A stretch of DNA of 64,000 bases from Undaria pinnatifida. Taxonomy: Eukaryota > Sar > Phaeophyceae > Laminariales > Alariaceae. The position numbers and the translations under genes were made by a program. The stretch covers positions 6,309,494 to 6,373,493 of the forward strand of contig JABAKD010000019.1 of the NCBI GenBank assembly GCA_012845835.1, written 5' to 3'. The notes under the pieces were generated by a model that worked only from the letters and a program-made list of their open reading frames with translations, ran no database searches and was not told the origin of the DNA. Of the stretch, positions 1-10,100 are shown in pieces. Position 1 is the first letter of the stretch; each line of letters opens with the position of its first letter.

Positions 1-119
1 AAGGAACTGCAACGGCGGGAGACGCATGGCACGCGCGCAGGCCGCATCACGACACTCCTACTACTGTTGTTGTTGCACGCTCTTCCCAGGAAGAACGTTG
101 ATCTAGTACATTACAGTAG
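1..119. other. Left edge, no recognised feature
   Basis: Unassigned sequence before the satellite starts, containing a short (TGT)n run near 65-76. Confidence 0.4.
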
Positions 120-925
120 TGGATCCTCCAGGAAGGTGGTGGTGTCCCAGAGCAATGTGACCGCCTTATCGGGGGAAGCCGCCTTATTCATCCCAGCCTA
201 CAGAGTAGGGAGTGGTGTGTTAAACCAATGTGACCGCCTTGTAGAGGGAAGCCGCCTTATTCATTGCAGCCTACAGTAGCAGTCCCACAATAAGGTGGTG
301 GCGTGCCAGAGCAGTGTGACCGCCTTATTGAGGGAAGCCGCCTTTTCATTCCAGCCTACAGAGTAAAGAGTGGTGTGTTAAAGCAATGTGACCGCGTTAT
401 AGGGGGAAGCCGCCTTATTCATTCCAGCCTACAGTAGGGGTCCCCCAGTAAGGCGGTGGCGTGCTATAGGGAGCAATATGACCGCATTATAGGGGGAAGC
501 CGCCTTATTCATTCCAGCCTACAGTAGGGGTCCCCCAGTAAGGCGGTGATGTGCTATAAATAGCAATATGACCGCCTCATTGGGGGAAGCCGCCTTATTC
601 ATTCCAGCCTACAGTAGGAGGTCCCCAATAAGGCGGTGGTTTGCTATAGAGAGCAATATGACCGCCTTATTGGGGGAAGCTGCCTTATTCGTTCCAGGTT
701 ATGAGTGCAATTCCTCAGTCGTGTCAAGCGATTTGGACGGCCTTATGTAGGGATACCGCCTTATTCACTCCAGGTTACGAGTGGCGTCACGCGATTTGGA
801 CCGCCTTATATAGGGATACCGCCTTATTCACTCCAGGTGATGAGCGGCGTCAAGCGATTTCGACCCCCTTATATCGGAATACCGCCTTAATTAGACCGCC
901 TTTTATAGGGGGGACCCCTACAGCA
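120..925. repeat. Degenerate tandem satellite, units about 60-95 bp
   Basis: About ten copies of a unit with GAC-CGCCTTAT-NNGGG-GAAGCCGCCTTATTCATTCC start near 163, 233, 321, 392, 481, 571, 661, 735, 797 and 867. The first seven continue with AGCCTACAGTAGG and AAGGCGGTGG. The last three drift to GGATACCGCCTTATTCACTCC. The frames open through it are repeat artefacts. Confidence 0.85.
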
Positions 926-1209
926 GTACCGCACTTCACGTTGCTTTTTTTTGGTCGGGATATCTCAGGTCTCGAAAGAAAAAACAACAGTGGTCGGAGC
1001 ACGAGGATCAAAATTCCGGACGCCACACTCCTACAAGGCCAAAATGAAAAACAACAGACAAATCGAGGGTTCCGGGGTTTCTGAACCTTATCGACAAGAA
1101 GATAATTTTGTTCAACGTTTCTTGTTTCTTCTTTTTTTGGTCAGGGCTCTAGAAAAGGGGAGTGTGTTGCATGGCGTTTGAAAAAAAAAAAAAAAAAAAC
1201 GTGGTCCCC

Positions 1210-1282
1210 TGGTAAAAACCTCGACATCACTAGCTACTAGTAATATTGTGACCACGGACTTGATTATGCGAGTTAATGTGAG

Positions 1283-1328
<46 letters not shown>

Positions 1329-1340
1329 GCAACAACAGCA
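1210..1340 (-). repeat. GTT-element copy with (CAA)n tract
   Basis: Plus-strand sequence reads GTGACCACGGACTTGATTATGCGAGTTAATGTGAGAAC and then about 16 CAA triplets (1283-1332). The reverse complement matches the junction (GTT)n-TTCTCACATTAACTCGC seen at 6007, 23325, 40090, 41575, 47572 and elsewhere. Confidence 0.7.
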
Positions 1341-2035
1341 TAGTAGTGTAAGCACGCAACACACATCCTGGGATGGAAACATTTCGCATTGGAAACGCCT
1401 CGTCCAAACCTGTCCACGAACCCACCGGTCAGCGTGTTTCGCATTTTCCCGGCATTCGACAAAACCCAGAGTTTTTCACGCAAAAATGCCGCACCACGCC
1501 TTCGTTCGGTACGTGGTGAAAAATACAGGATTTGCGACAAAAAGGTGCGCTGGCCCAGCGCAACATTTCACCACCTATTTTACGCCCTACTCAAAAGTCA
1601 TTGTTAAGGAACGGCCTTGAAAGGGCTGCAATTATCTGATTTGGTAGGTAATTTTATAGCTAATGTTCAAGGACGTCAGCCGTGAGTTTGACGAATTTCA
1701 GGTCAATACTCATCTTTGCAAGCTGCGTTGTTGGTACTCGTAATATACTAGATGAGTGAGTTTTTATTTGGAGGTGTCTTATTTTTTGTCCACTATAATG
1801 GTAAGTATTGGCATTTATACTTTAGGTGGAGAATTTTGTGGTAATTGGCCGTTTTCGTATGATATGTTGGCGTTATCTATTCGGGGTAGTCAAGAAATGA
1901 AACCGAGGCATTCGCCTCGGCCCTCAGAAGTCATCCGGGGCTCTGGTGGAATCTAATAAAGCTACGCCTCTCCTGAGGCTAAGAAAGTGAGTACTCTCCA
2001 AGGACCTGCTCAATAGGCAGACCTGCAGGGGACGC

Positions 2036-2360
2036 TCTGTGTCCCCGCCCTACACCCTTACATCATCCCACGGTAGATAGGGGGTGTGCCTTCTTCTGGC
2101 GGTTTGAGCTCCTCAAGCGAGGGACTACCGGTTAGTCTGATACTGTGTTCCCGCCCTATACCCTTACATGATCCCACGGTAGGAAGGGGGTGTACCTTTT
2201 TCTGGCAGTCTGAGCTCCTCAAGCAAGGAACTACCGGTTGGTCTGATACTGTGTCCCCGCCCTATACCCTAACATCATCCCACGGTAGGTAGGGGGTGTA
2301 CCTTTTTCTGGCGATCTGAGCTCATCAAGCGAGGAACTACCGGTTAGTCTGATACTTCGA
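2036..2360. repeat. Three tandem copies of a roughly 108-bp unit
   Basis: Units start near 2038, 2144 and 2253. Each runs TGTGTCCCCGCCCTA, CATCATCCCACGGTAG, GGGGGTGT, CTCCTCAAGCGAGG, AACTACCGGTTAGTCTGATAC. Copies differ at a few positions each. Confidence 0.88.
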
Positions 2361-2364
2361 CGGG

Positions 2365-2530
2365 CTCGTTTGTTTTCGGACTGGCCGGCGCACAGGCACA
2401 TCAGAAGTGTTGGTCGGATTGCTCGAACGAACGCCTTCGACGTATCGTTTCGGGTGAAATATTCAGCTCCTCAGACAGCTTCGGAGCTCAGAAACTTCCG
2501 ATGCACCCCTATTACGGAGATCTGTAAATG
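2365..2530 (-). repeat. Interspersed repeat shared with 15.3 kb and 33.3 kb
   Basis: Contains CGAACGAACGCCTTCGA, TTTCGGGTGA and a pair of GAGCTCCT/CGGAGCTC arms. The reverse complement appears at 15290-15400 and 33250-33480, where a palindromic GAACTCCTCATG-type motif flanks the same block. Confidence 0.55.
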
Positions 2531-2934
2531 CCTTATCATGTTGCAAAAAATTCACCGGAAATTTCTCATAATTTTCGCAATATCTCGGCCAGAACATCAT
2601 ATTCTTTACTTTTTATGTTAGCGCCGTGACCGTAAGGCCTATCTATGCGAACAATCATCCGAGCTATCGTTTACCGTTATCGACGAAGAATTGACATAGT
2701 TATGACCCCATAGGCATTAAATGACCCCTGTTAGCAATGGATCTCCGTAATAGTTACTACCCGTGGGATGACTCGGTTGTTACTGGTTATTTTGCGTTCT
2801 TACACGGAACGCAAGGTCGATTTCGCGCCTGGGAGCCCTCCCCCCCCCCGCCCCCGGGGGAAGTGGCTTTATAAATTGTGCACGGAATGACGGAGAAATC
2901 GCGCCCATTAAACTCGCGTGTACGCACAGTAGTT

Positions 2935-3840
2935 CGACGCGAGTCGACGAGGGGCAGAAACACATGAAGTCAACTATAAATAAGGAGAAAAGCGAAGGCA
3001 CGAACCGTACAAGCAGCGCGGAGGGGGGAGGAGTGTGCCTGCGATGTGACCCCGCCCGGACGGATCTGAGAGCGTGGTGTGCACAATTCGACGCTGAGTC
3101 GACGAGGGAAGAAAATGCTGAACTCTTCTCGCGATATACATGAAGACACGCATCGTAGTGGGGTGCGGGCGTGGGGGGGGGGAAGTGCCTGCTATCGTAT
3201 CGACCCCGGATCTGAATTACGAAAGGGAGGAGCAGGAGAAAATAAAAAGTAGTGCAGATTGGATGAGAGAAAGTCGCCTGTTCGTGTGTCACAGCAGTCT
3301 TCTTGCGCTTGGTTTGGCGCTCAGTATCTTGTTGCATAACAGGTACATACAGCAGTACCTGGTACATACGGATGCACATTCTACAGCTAAAGTATCAGAA
3401 AAAAAAAAAACAGTTGTACGAATACCAGGCACGTATTTGTATCATACGAGCGGGAGATACTATCGGCGAACTCCATTCGGAAGATACTTCAGTAGCAATA
3501 GTTAAATGCTTGATACGAGTCGCTCATACGCGTCATGTATACGCCGATCGTTGGAGCAACACGCATAATAACACTTGGCTAAAAAGGAATATAATTACAC
3601 AAATCTGAGTTCGATTTCCACGGTGGTGAGATTTGACTTTACTTGCAAAAATGCAAAAAAAGGATCAACTGCTGGGAGCGCCTAGCAGCGTGGGTACGCA
3701 CAATTCGGCGCCAGTCGACGAGGGAAGAAAAATGAAAGGCACATACCGTGGTGGGGAGGGGGAAGGAGGGTCCGGTATGCGACCCCCCGGATCTGAGTTA
3801 CTACTGGGAAGGAGGGCGAGAGTAGTGCGAGGATCCCGTG
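2935..3840 (+). repeat. Cluster of three headless SINE-like copies (family D)
   Basis: Copies start near 2935, 3085 and 3690. Shared order: GAGTCGACGAGGG.AGAAA, GAAGGCAC or equivalent, a G-rich stretch, GTGACCCC-type sequence, GGATCTGAGT. The same element occurs inverted at 15060-15245 and 18850-19025, where it reads CGCGATAAAAA-GAAGGCA on the minus strand. The order of motifs parallels SINE family A. Confidence 0.65.
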
Positions 3841-3890
3841 GACTTGATTATGCGAGTTAATGAGAGAACAACAACATCAACAACAACAAA
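3840..3890 (-). repeat. Short GTT-element copy
   Basis: CCGTGGACTTGATTATGCGAGTTAATGAGAGAAC followed by a short, broken CAA tract. It is a truncated relative of the copy at 1210-1340. Confidence 0.6.
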
Positions 3891-4404
3891 TGGGATGGGA
3901 AAAAAAAACAATAATTTGAGTAGCGACTAGGGAGGGCGTGCGAGAGTAGTGCGGGGATAACAAATGGGATGAAAAAATAGATAAAAAAATAAAATAAATA
4001 CAAGTAGCTAGTTTTTCGTTGAAATTGGCTGTATCCACCACGTTTCTAGATGCAAAATACTTGGAATTTCAGTAGATTTCGTTTCTGATCGTACAAAGCA
4101 CTCGAGATATAAAATCGTAGTGCTAACGAAAATTACATTTACTACCTGGTACTATGTGTGGGGCGGCACAAAACGACAACATAGAACTGGGAGGGAGGGA
4201 TGCACCGCACGCAGCGAGGAGATATGCCCCGCCACTAGGAAGACATCTCAAACAAAGCAAGGAACAAAGGAGATGCAAGCCGGAACGCACAACGCAGTGA
4301 AGCGTTGGTTGGTTGTGATTGTTGCTTCTATTATTACCGTAATTCGTACTTTCCCATTCCTTACTTGTGGTTGTTATTGTTGTTGCTGCTGTTGTTCCTG
4401 TTTT

Positions 4405-4760
4405 TTTTTTTGTTTTCCTAATAATCATAAGTTTTTACTCTCCACCAGCTCACAACTCGTAGCAAGAGGTGATACCCTCAGCGACCTCCTGGACAAGCCG
4501 TGCTTACAGGTGTCTTCCCTTCTCCCCCCCGGTACATGTCCTCGTTTCTATCGCGCATACATGGGTAGTTCAGCGTTCCCACGTTCCCACTTGCCAGCTT
4601 GTTAGCTCGTCGATTTTCATCTGGATTTTTTGTTGCTAACTCACTCCTCTCGCGCTTTCCGCTCCTCATTTTTTACGCGAGAAAAAGTTCCTACGACGAC
4701 GAAGACAAGCGAGCATGCACTCGGGAAGATTCCGAACCCGGGAATAATATTGATTTTTGA
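4405..4760 (-). repeat. SINE family A, diverged copy
   Basis: Minus orientation with the T-run at the low end. Shows TGGACAAGCCGTG, ACAGGTGTCTTCCCTTCT, TATCGCGCATA, CTCGTCGATTTTCATC, GTTGCTAACTCACT, GCGCTTTCCG and a decayed tRNA-like B box near 4730. It is longer and more diverged than the copies at 22.1 and 25.8 kb. Confidence 0.7.
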
Positions 4761-5319
4761 GTTAGAGACGGGGTTCACCTAATACTCTGCACGGGACGGC
4801 TGCTCTGTTGTGAATGTGTATATCACACATACGTACGTCCCGGAAAATATACCGGTATACCAAGGGTACTCGCTTGTACTTACAATGACAGTGAAACAGC
4901 AGCAGGCATGTACGGGATCAGGCAGGGTTTTGTTTGTTGCATTTCTTGTTACCTCATGTCTTCTCATCATTTGTTACGCGTGGCATGTTTGTACATGCTT
5001 GGACCTATTAAATGTGTAGATTGTATTTTATGTACATTCTATAGACTATACATGTACGGGATGACAGGGAGGGCGGGGAGAATACCACACGTACGTATTG
5101 GAGTTTACCGTATGCGCGCCGCGTGCCGTATGCATTCCGCATGGATCTCAGCGGGGCGTGTGTTGGTGAGCCAGCAAGCACCATCACCAGCATGCGGTAA
5201 GTCTTTTGAGACGAGTCAACAAGAAGGTAGGTGCAAAAAGCAAACATAAAGAACTACTAATTGTACACCGGGTACCCGTGGTTCGTACATTCGAGTACAC
5301 ATGCATTACGACGTATAAA

Positions 5320-5415
5320 AATAAAAGTACACTCCAGCCGTGAGATCGAAGATTTCGTCGAAACTCGTATTTGCAAGCTGTGTGTGATACTCCGATCGCG
5401 CGTACTACTGACTGA
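5320..5415 (-). repeat. Single arm of foldback family F
   Basis: TACACTCCAGCCGTGAGATCGAAGATTTCGTCGAAACTC, then TTTGCAAGCTGTGTGTGATACTCCGATCGCGCGTA: the reverse-oriented arm of the complete element at 14145-14440. Confidence 0.8.
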
Positions 5416-5699
5416 CTGTGTGTATGAGTGCACATACATTTGTATCATAAATACATAAATGTTGTCGATGTGATGGGATATGACGCACGAATACCGGTAT
5501 CTAATGTACAAGCCTGCACCAGAACAACCACACGCTTGGTGCAGCATAGCTATCATACCGTGGTGCAGCAGAGCAGAGTACGTCCGTCCGCAGCTCGGCC
5601 TACCTAGATACGCTATATATTTATTTGCGGTGTGGGTCCATCGCGTTCGGTTGTTGATTTTTAGTATACTATTTTAGCCCTCCCCCCCGTTTACTACGC

Positions 5700-5800
5700 A
5701 CGGTGCTCCATGTCGAAAGGGATGCGTGGTCAGTGGTCGAACGACTAAAGGCAAGCAAGGAGCAATAAATGAGCACGCCCCTCACCCCCCCCTCGTCTAC
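5700..5800 (+). repeat. Copy of the GGTCAATGGTCAAATGACTAAGG repeat
   Basis: GCGTGGTCAGTGGTCGAACGACTAAAGGCAAGCAAGG, an AAATGAG and a C-run. Sister copies lie at 36415-36482, 39180-39240, 51550-51625 and, inverted, 63950-64000. All end in AAATGAGTAC or similar plus a C homopolymer. Confidence 0.7.
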
Positions 5801-5966
5801 TCGTATGACATTGACAAGAGTGTAACAACAACAGCAGTGAACACACGCCCCCCCCGCCCCCCCCCAACGCGCGCTTATCTTCCTCGCCCCCGAAACTGTG
5901 TTTCCAACCTGGGATGGAGCACGCCTGGCGAAAATACTCCGGATACAACAAGCAGAAGGCACGGAG

Positions 5967-5968
5967 AG

Positions 5969-6006
<38 letters not shown>

Positions 6007-6030
6007 CTCACATTAACTCGTATCATGGGT
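5967..6030 (+). repeat. (GTT)n microsatellite joined to the CTCACATTAACTCG flank
   Basis: About 13 GTT triplets end at TTCTCACATTAACTCGTATCATGGG. Same junction as the other GTT-element copies, in the plus orientation. Confidence 0.85.
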
Positions 6031-6514
6031 TGTAGTATGTACCGTCCGTCCTGGTCATCTGCTGCTGTTCAGAAAATGTTGTTCGCATTCCATCATGAAC
6101 TGATTGATATATGAGCACTGCTGTAGTAGCACAGGACGTACGGTGTGGGGGACAAACCACTTGGGTTTAGTGCGGGATCATTTCTGCAGAAGTAATGCAC
6201 CTCTGACCTGGTAGAAGTTGATCTTTTTGACCACAGAGCAAAACCGTTCCTAGTCTAATTTCAAGAAGTTTACCGCCTGTTGCAGTTCATGGTCGCACCT
6301 CTTCAGCCCTTTGTGATGCGCCGGTCTGCGGGCCGTACCGAGAGGGTGAGAGCTACCGGAAAAGTTATACGAAAAAAACAAAAAAAAAACACCAGGTACA
6401 AAAAAAGCGTTTTTTTGCAACAACTAAAATCTACGTGGTTTTTTCTTGCAGCAAGCAGGAAGCAGCAGCAGCGAAGTCCTCCACTAACACTGCTGCAACA
6501 CTGCGTTGCCGTAC

Positions 6515-6791
6515 CTGAAGTGACGACGTGGCGGTTAGTGAGGATGATGCCTCGAGCCTTGTCCACCACGAAGCCTGTGGCGTGCGAGTAGCTCGCCCTG
6601 TCTCCGTCGAAAGCACTGCACAGGCATACGCGAATGACCACGATTGCTGGAACGACCTTCTTTAGTGATTCTTCCCATTTTCCTGCATCACTGCTGTTGA
6701 ACGACGAGCTACCACTGCTGCCGTAAAGGTCCGGAGGGACGACTGGAACCCGAGGCAGGGCGGCGCCGTTCGCTGATGGAGAGAAGGTCAT
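6515..6791 (-). CDS. DEG7: First exon of a DEG7/NMA111-type HtrA serine protease (partial)
   Basis: The first exon encodes 92 residues plus one base. A low-complexity Pro/Ser/Gly N-terminus leads into KWEESLKKVVPAIVVIRV, SHATGFVVDKARG and IILTNRHVV, the start of the first trypsin-like domain of the tandem HtrA/PDZ proteases called NMA111 in fungi and DEG7 in plants. The catalytic His lies in TNRHVV. The exon ends ACTTCAG|GTACGG on the minus strand (phase 1), just where the family continues Gly-Pro-Val-Val. No further exon is recognisable in 1-6514, so the rest is probably beyond the left edge behind a long intron. The start at 6791 is the first ATG; a TTG three codons upstream is not needed. 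It could be a 5' gene remnant, but the reading frame is clean and it faces MRPL13 head to head. Confidence 0.85.
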
Positions 6792-7096
6792 GACAGGCAA
6801 CGTTGTGCGTTAAAAAAAAACGGAAGAAACCGCCGTGGGGGCGGGTTGCTTGTTTGTCAAGGTGCGGGTGTGAGGGGTGGGTTAGGTCAAGGAGGTGGAG
6901 ATGCGGTGGAATCAAAATGTCGAATATCTTGCAAGGAGTTGTATAGCATTAGAAGCGTGTCCTAAACGGGGTTTTTCGGGTGCCCTTTGCTCCTGCCTGC
7001 CTGCCTCTGGGTTGCTCGAGGTTACCCTCCGCCCAGCTGCAGTCACCATATCTACGGAGGAAAAAAATCGGCGGTGTACGGACCTCGTGCGAGGTG
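6792..7096. promoter_or_regulatory. Shared divergent promoter region of DEG7 and MRPL13
   Basis: About 305 bp separate the ATG of the minus-strand protease exon from the ATG of the plus-strand MRPL13 exon. It must contain both 5' UTRs and both start sites. No clear TATA box is visible; there is an A-run followed by GC-rich sequence next to the protease start. The bidirectional role is inferred from geometry only. Confidence 0.55.
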
Positions 7097-7165
7097 ATGG
7101 CGACGACGCTGAACAAAATCATCAATCACAAGGCGGCGTGGCATCTCGTCGACGCGAGAGGGCAG
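7097..7165 (+). CDS. MRPL13: MRPL13 exon 1
   Basis: Encodes the first 23 residues, starting [10 protein letters not shown] and ending WHLVDARGQ, the usual N-terminal block of uL13 (WHxVDAxGQ). The exon ends CAG and is followed by GCAAGT, the standard extended consensus of the rare GC-AG intron class. The next GT, three bases further on (AAGTAG), would add an in-frame stop. The next codons of the protein are found only at 14708. Confidence 0.9.
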
Positions 7166-10100
7166 GCAAGTAGCCTGCCATTGTTTTCGTTAATACCTGT
7201 GATTGGTGAACAAAACTCGTACGGGCATAGCTAACAATCGATGTGGGGAGTGAGCGGAGCAGTGTTGACCTCTGTGCAGTACCGTTGTGGCTCTCGTCCA
7301 GCTATCCGACCTTCTTCAACGGCGCAGCATTCTCTTGCTCAAATCTCCACGTATTCTTCTCGCGGCGATTTGATCATCGTCAGCTTTTCGTCAACTACTC
7401 AGTACGATTATAAGTACATGACAAGTAAGAAACAGCAAACCTGACCCAGGCTGGATTTCTTATTTCGGAACGGGTGCGCTGTTCACTAAATTCGGTGCAG
7501 CGCAGCGGCTCCCTGATTAATTATGCCATATTCCTGTAGCCTTTTTTGTTGCATATTTCTTATTAGAGTAGGTTTCCTGTACTACAGCGCAGTAGTATAC
7601 TACCGGCCTCTCATAGCCGTAAAAATGAGCCCCATAAGAAAATCAGCCTGATATGGGCGGTGCCCGAGACAGGCTCTTCTCTTATGTGGTGTGGACGCGT
7701 GGAGGACACACCGAGATGGGTCGTCATCTCGGGTCAGCACGGAACGGGGTCTGGGAGACCTTTGTTGACCTTGAACTTGTGTGTAATGAGGCGGAACTAT
7801 CTTGGGCAAAGGGACCTGGTATCCCCACTGAGATTACGAAAAGCTACTAGTAGGTGCACCTCTTTGCAATCCTAGAGCTGCAGCGCTAGTTGCACGCCAC
7901 ACGATTACGGTTGGCGCGTATGCGCTCACGGCCATCGGGCCGGATCATGTCCCAACCCAACCGAAAAGCCTATGCCCTAACCTAGCCCCAAAATTTTAGC
8001 TGGTGGGATAGGGGTGTGCTTTTGGTTGGCCAATCAAAATGCAGGTGTGGTCTAATGAGGTTGGTCCGACAACTCCTTTAATCCAACACTACTACATGTA
8101 GAACTCTGATGATAGCGTGATAGCGTGTGGCTTGCTACTAAGTACTGCAGCTCTAAAATTGCAAGGAAGTATCGTCAAAATCTGAGCGTGATGTTTTTCA
8201 GGGGCCTACGTAAAAAAATCGGGAGTGGTTTCACTTGAAGGCAACGCGGAACACGCCATTTCTCAAAATATACGAATGTAGTTGTCGCTATGTAGGATAT
8301 ACCAGTAGTATACCGCACAGAACCTCGCGCAGTTGGATATTTTTAACTGTCGCCAAGTTGTGTGCGCAATTCGCTGCTGGGGATCGGCGGCCGCAGGTCT
8401 GCGGCAGTAAAGTAGCCTTAGGCCAATTCTTATACAGTCGCATCCGTCAGTCGGATAACGCCCATTTCAGGTTGAAACCACATCCGGCTTACTTGTCTAA
8501 CACAGCAGTCGGAATAGTTCTTTTGCAACTACTCCGTAAAACTTTTTCGGCTTAGCAATCCAACTCGCCCTTTTCGACTCAAGACCAAATCGGGCTTCTC
8601 ACACGCACGGTCGAAAGAGAGCTTTTACAACTCGAAAAGTTGTCGACTGGGCAACGACTGAGCCGTCCGACTCGCACACATCCAGTCGAACATGCTCGTC
8701 GATTCGACTGGATGTGCGAGTCGGACTACTAATTCGAAAACGTTTTTGAAACCGTCGTATCGTCCATCCCACCATAAAACACACGTCCGTACACCAGGTA
8801 CCACACAGCAGTATCATACAACAGCACCGACGCTGGCTTGGCTGCTATCACTGCTGCTGCTCCTCGCCCTACATAGCACGTTCCTAGCTCCGCCGGCCAG
8901 CAGCGTGTATCATCATACGACGGCAGCAGCGCACGGTATCGATGGCATTTCGCCAACGACTGCTACGCTTGCTGTAGCTTTGTCGGCTCTCGGCTTAATG
9001 CAACGCCACAAACGTAGCACTTGACGTTTCGACTCAACCAAGCATCGAGGGCCAGCAGAGGGATGGCCAAATGTTTGCTGCATGTTCTCGACGTAGCAAC
9101 TGACACGCGCGCACTGAGGCAGCTTCTGCTACTACATGCATGAAACCAAAATATAATACACGCGATCGGAGTATCACACACAGCTTGCAAAGATGAGTTT
9201 CGACAAAATCTTCGATCTCACAGCGGCTGGAGTGTATTTTTATTTTTGTAATATCTACCTGGTAGATCCGAGGCTCGCAGACCGACCGGTCTTCGTGGGT
9301 ATATATAGTGATCGTGGAGAGACTTGCTGGCGGTATTCTAGGCGTGAAACACGGCGTCGCTGCCGTCTCGTCATTCAATTCCTCGAATGCTATTATAATA
9401 ATGCTGCCACTTGTTGCTGTAGACCACTCTCGTCTGGTCGATGGAATATTAGTAGTACGCGATCGCACTGAACAAAGAATTTGGTACTTGAGAATTTCAG
9501 GCTCAATCGAGTTAAGACGAAAATATAAACATAAAATTCCTGGTGTGGCCTTTTCGTCTGATTGCTGGTCGCTCATTCGCCGGAAATCGTACATAAAGTA
9601 ACCGTCACGCGGCTTTCGGTTAAGTCCAACGCCGCCAACCCGCTTGGACCAGGGTCGTTGCGCGTGAAGCACGCGTTGCTCGCGGAGAACATAGAAGCAC
9701 AGCGCGTTCACCCGGCTTTCGACTGCCACACAGCAGTACTCCTTCATACCAACCGCCTCCCCGAAGAGCACCAAACTATGAAATCGGCTCGACTGACGAT
9801 ATGAAGGAGGCCCAGAAGAATCCAGTCGAGCAAAAGACTAGTCGGAAAAGGCCCTTGTCGACTCATGGGTCTGATTATATCATAATTGGCCTTACGGTGT
9901 TCTCAACCCACAAATCTGTCAGTTGAAGTCCCGAAAATATTCCGATTTTAAAGGTGGTCCGCAGTTTTTTTGGTCAGATTTTCCGAAACGCGAGGAGGAG
10001 TCGCGCTCCGATTGGAGCCTCAGCCTGGGTTAGAGTTAGCGTTAGGGATATAGGGTTGAGGTTGAAACAACGCCCTCTCGTGATTTGTAAAAAAGAAAAC

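Noticed and set aside
6303-6514. Extension of the DEG7 exon beyond 6515
   Set aside because: The open frame continues but the sequence loses family similarity exactly at CAG|GTACGG, so this is intron read-through.
9034-9774. 246-residue minus-strand frame
   Set aside because: Begins at a TTG, contains an F-family repeat arm in the middle and has no family resemblance.
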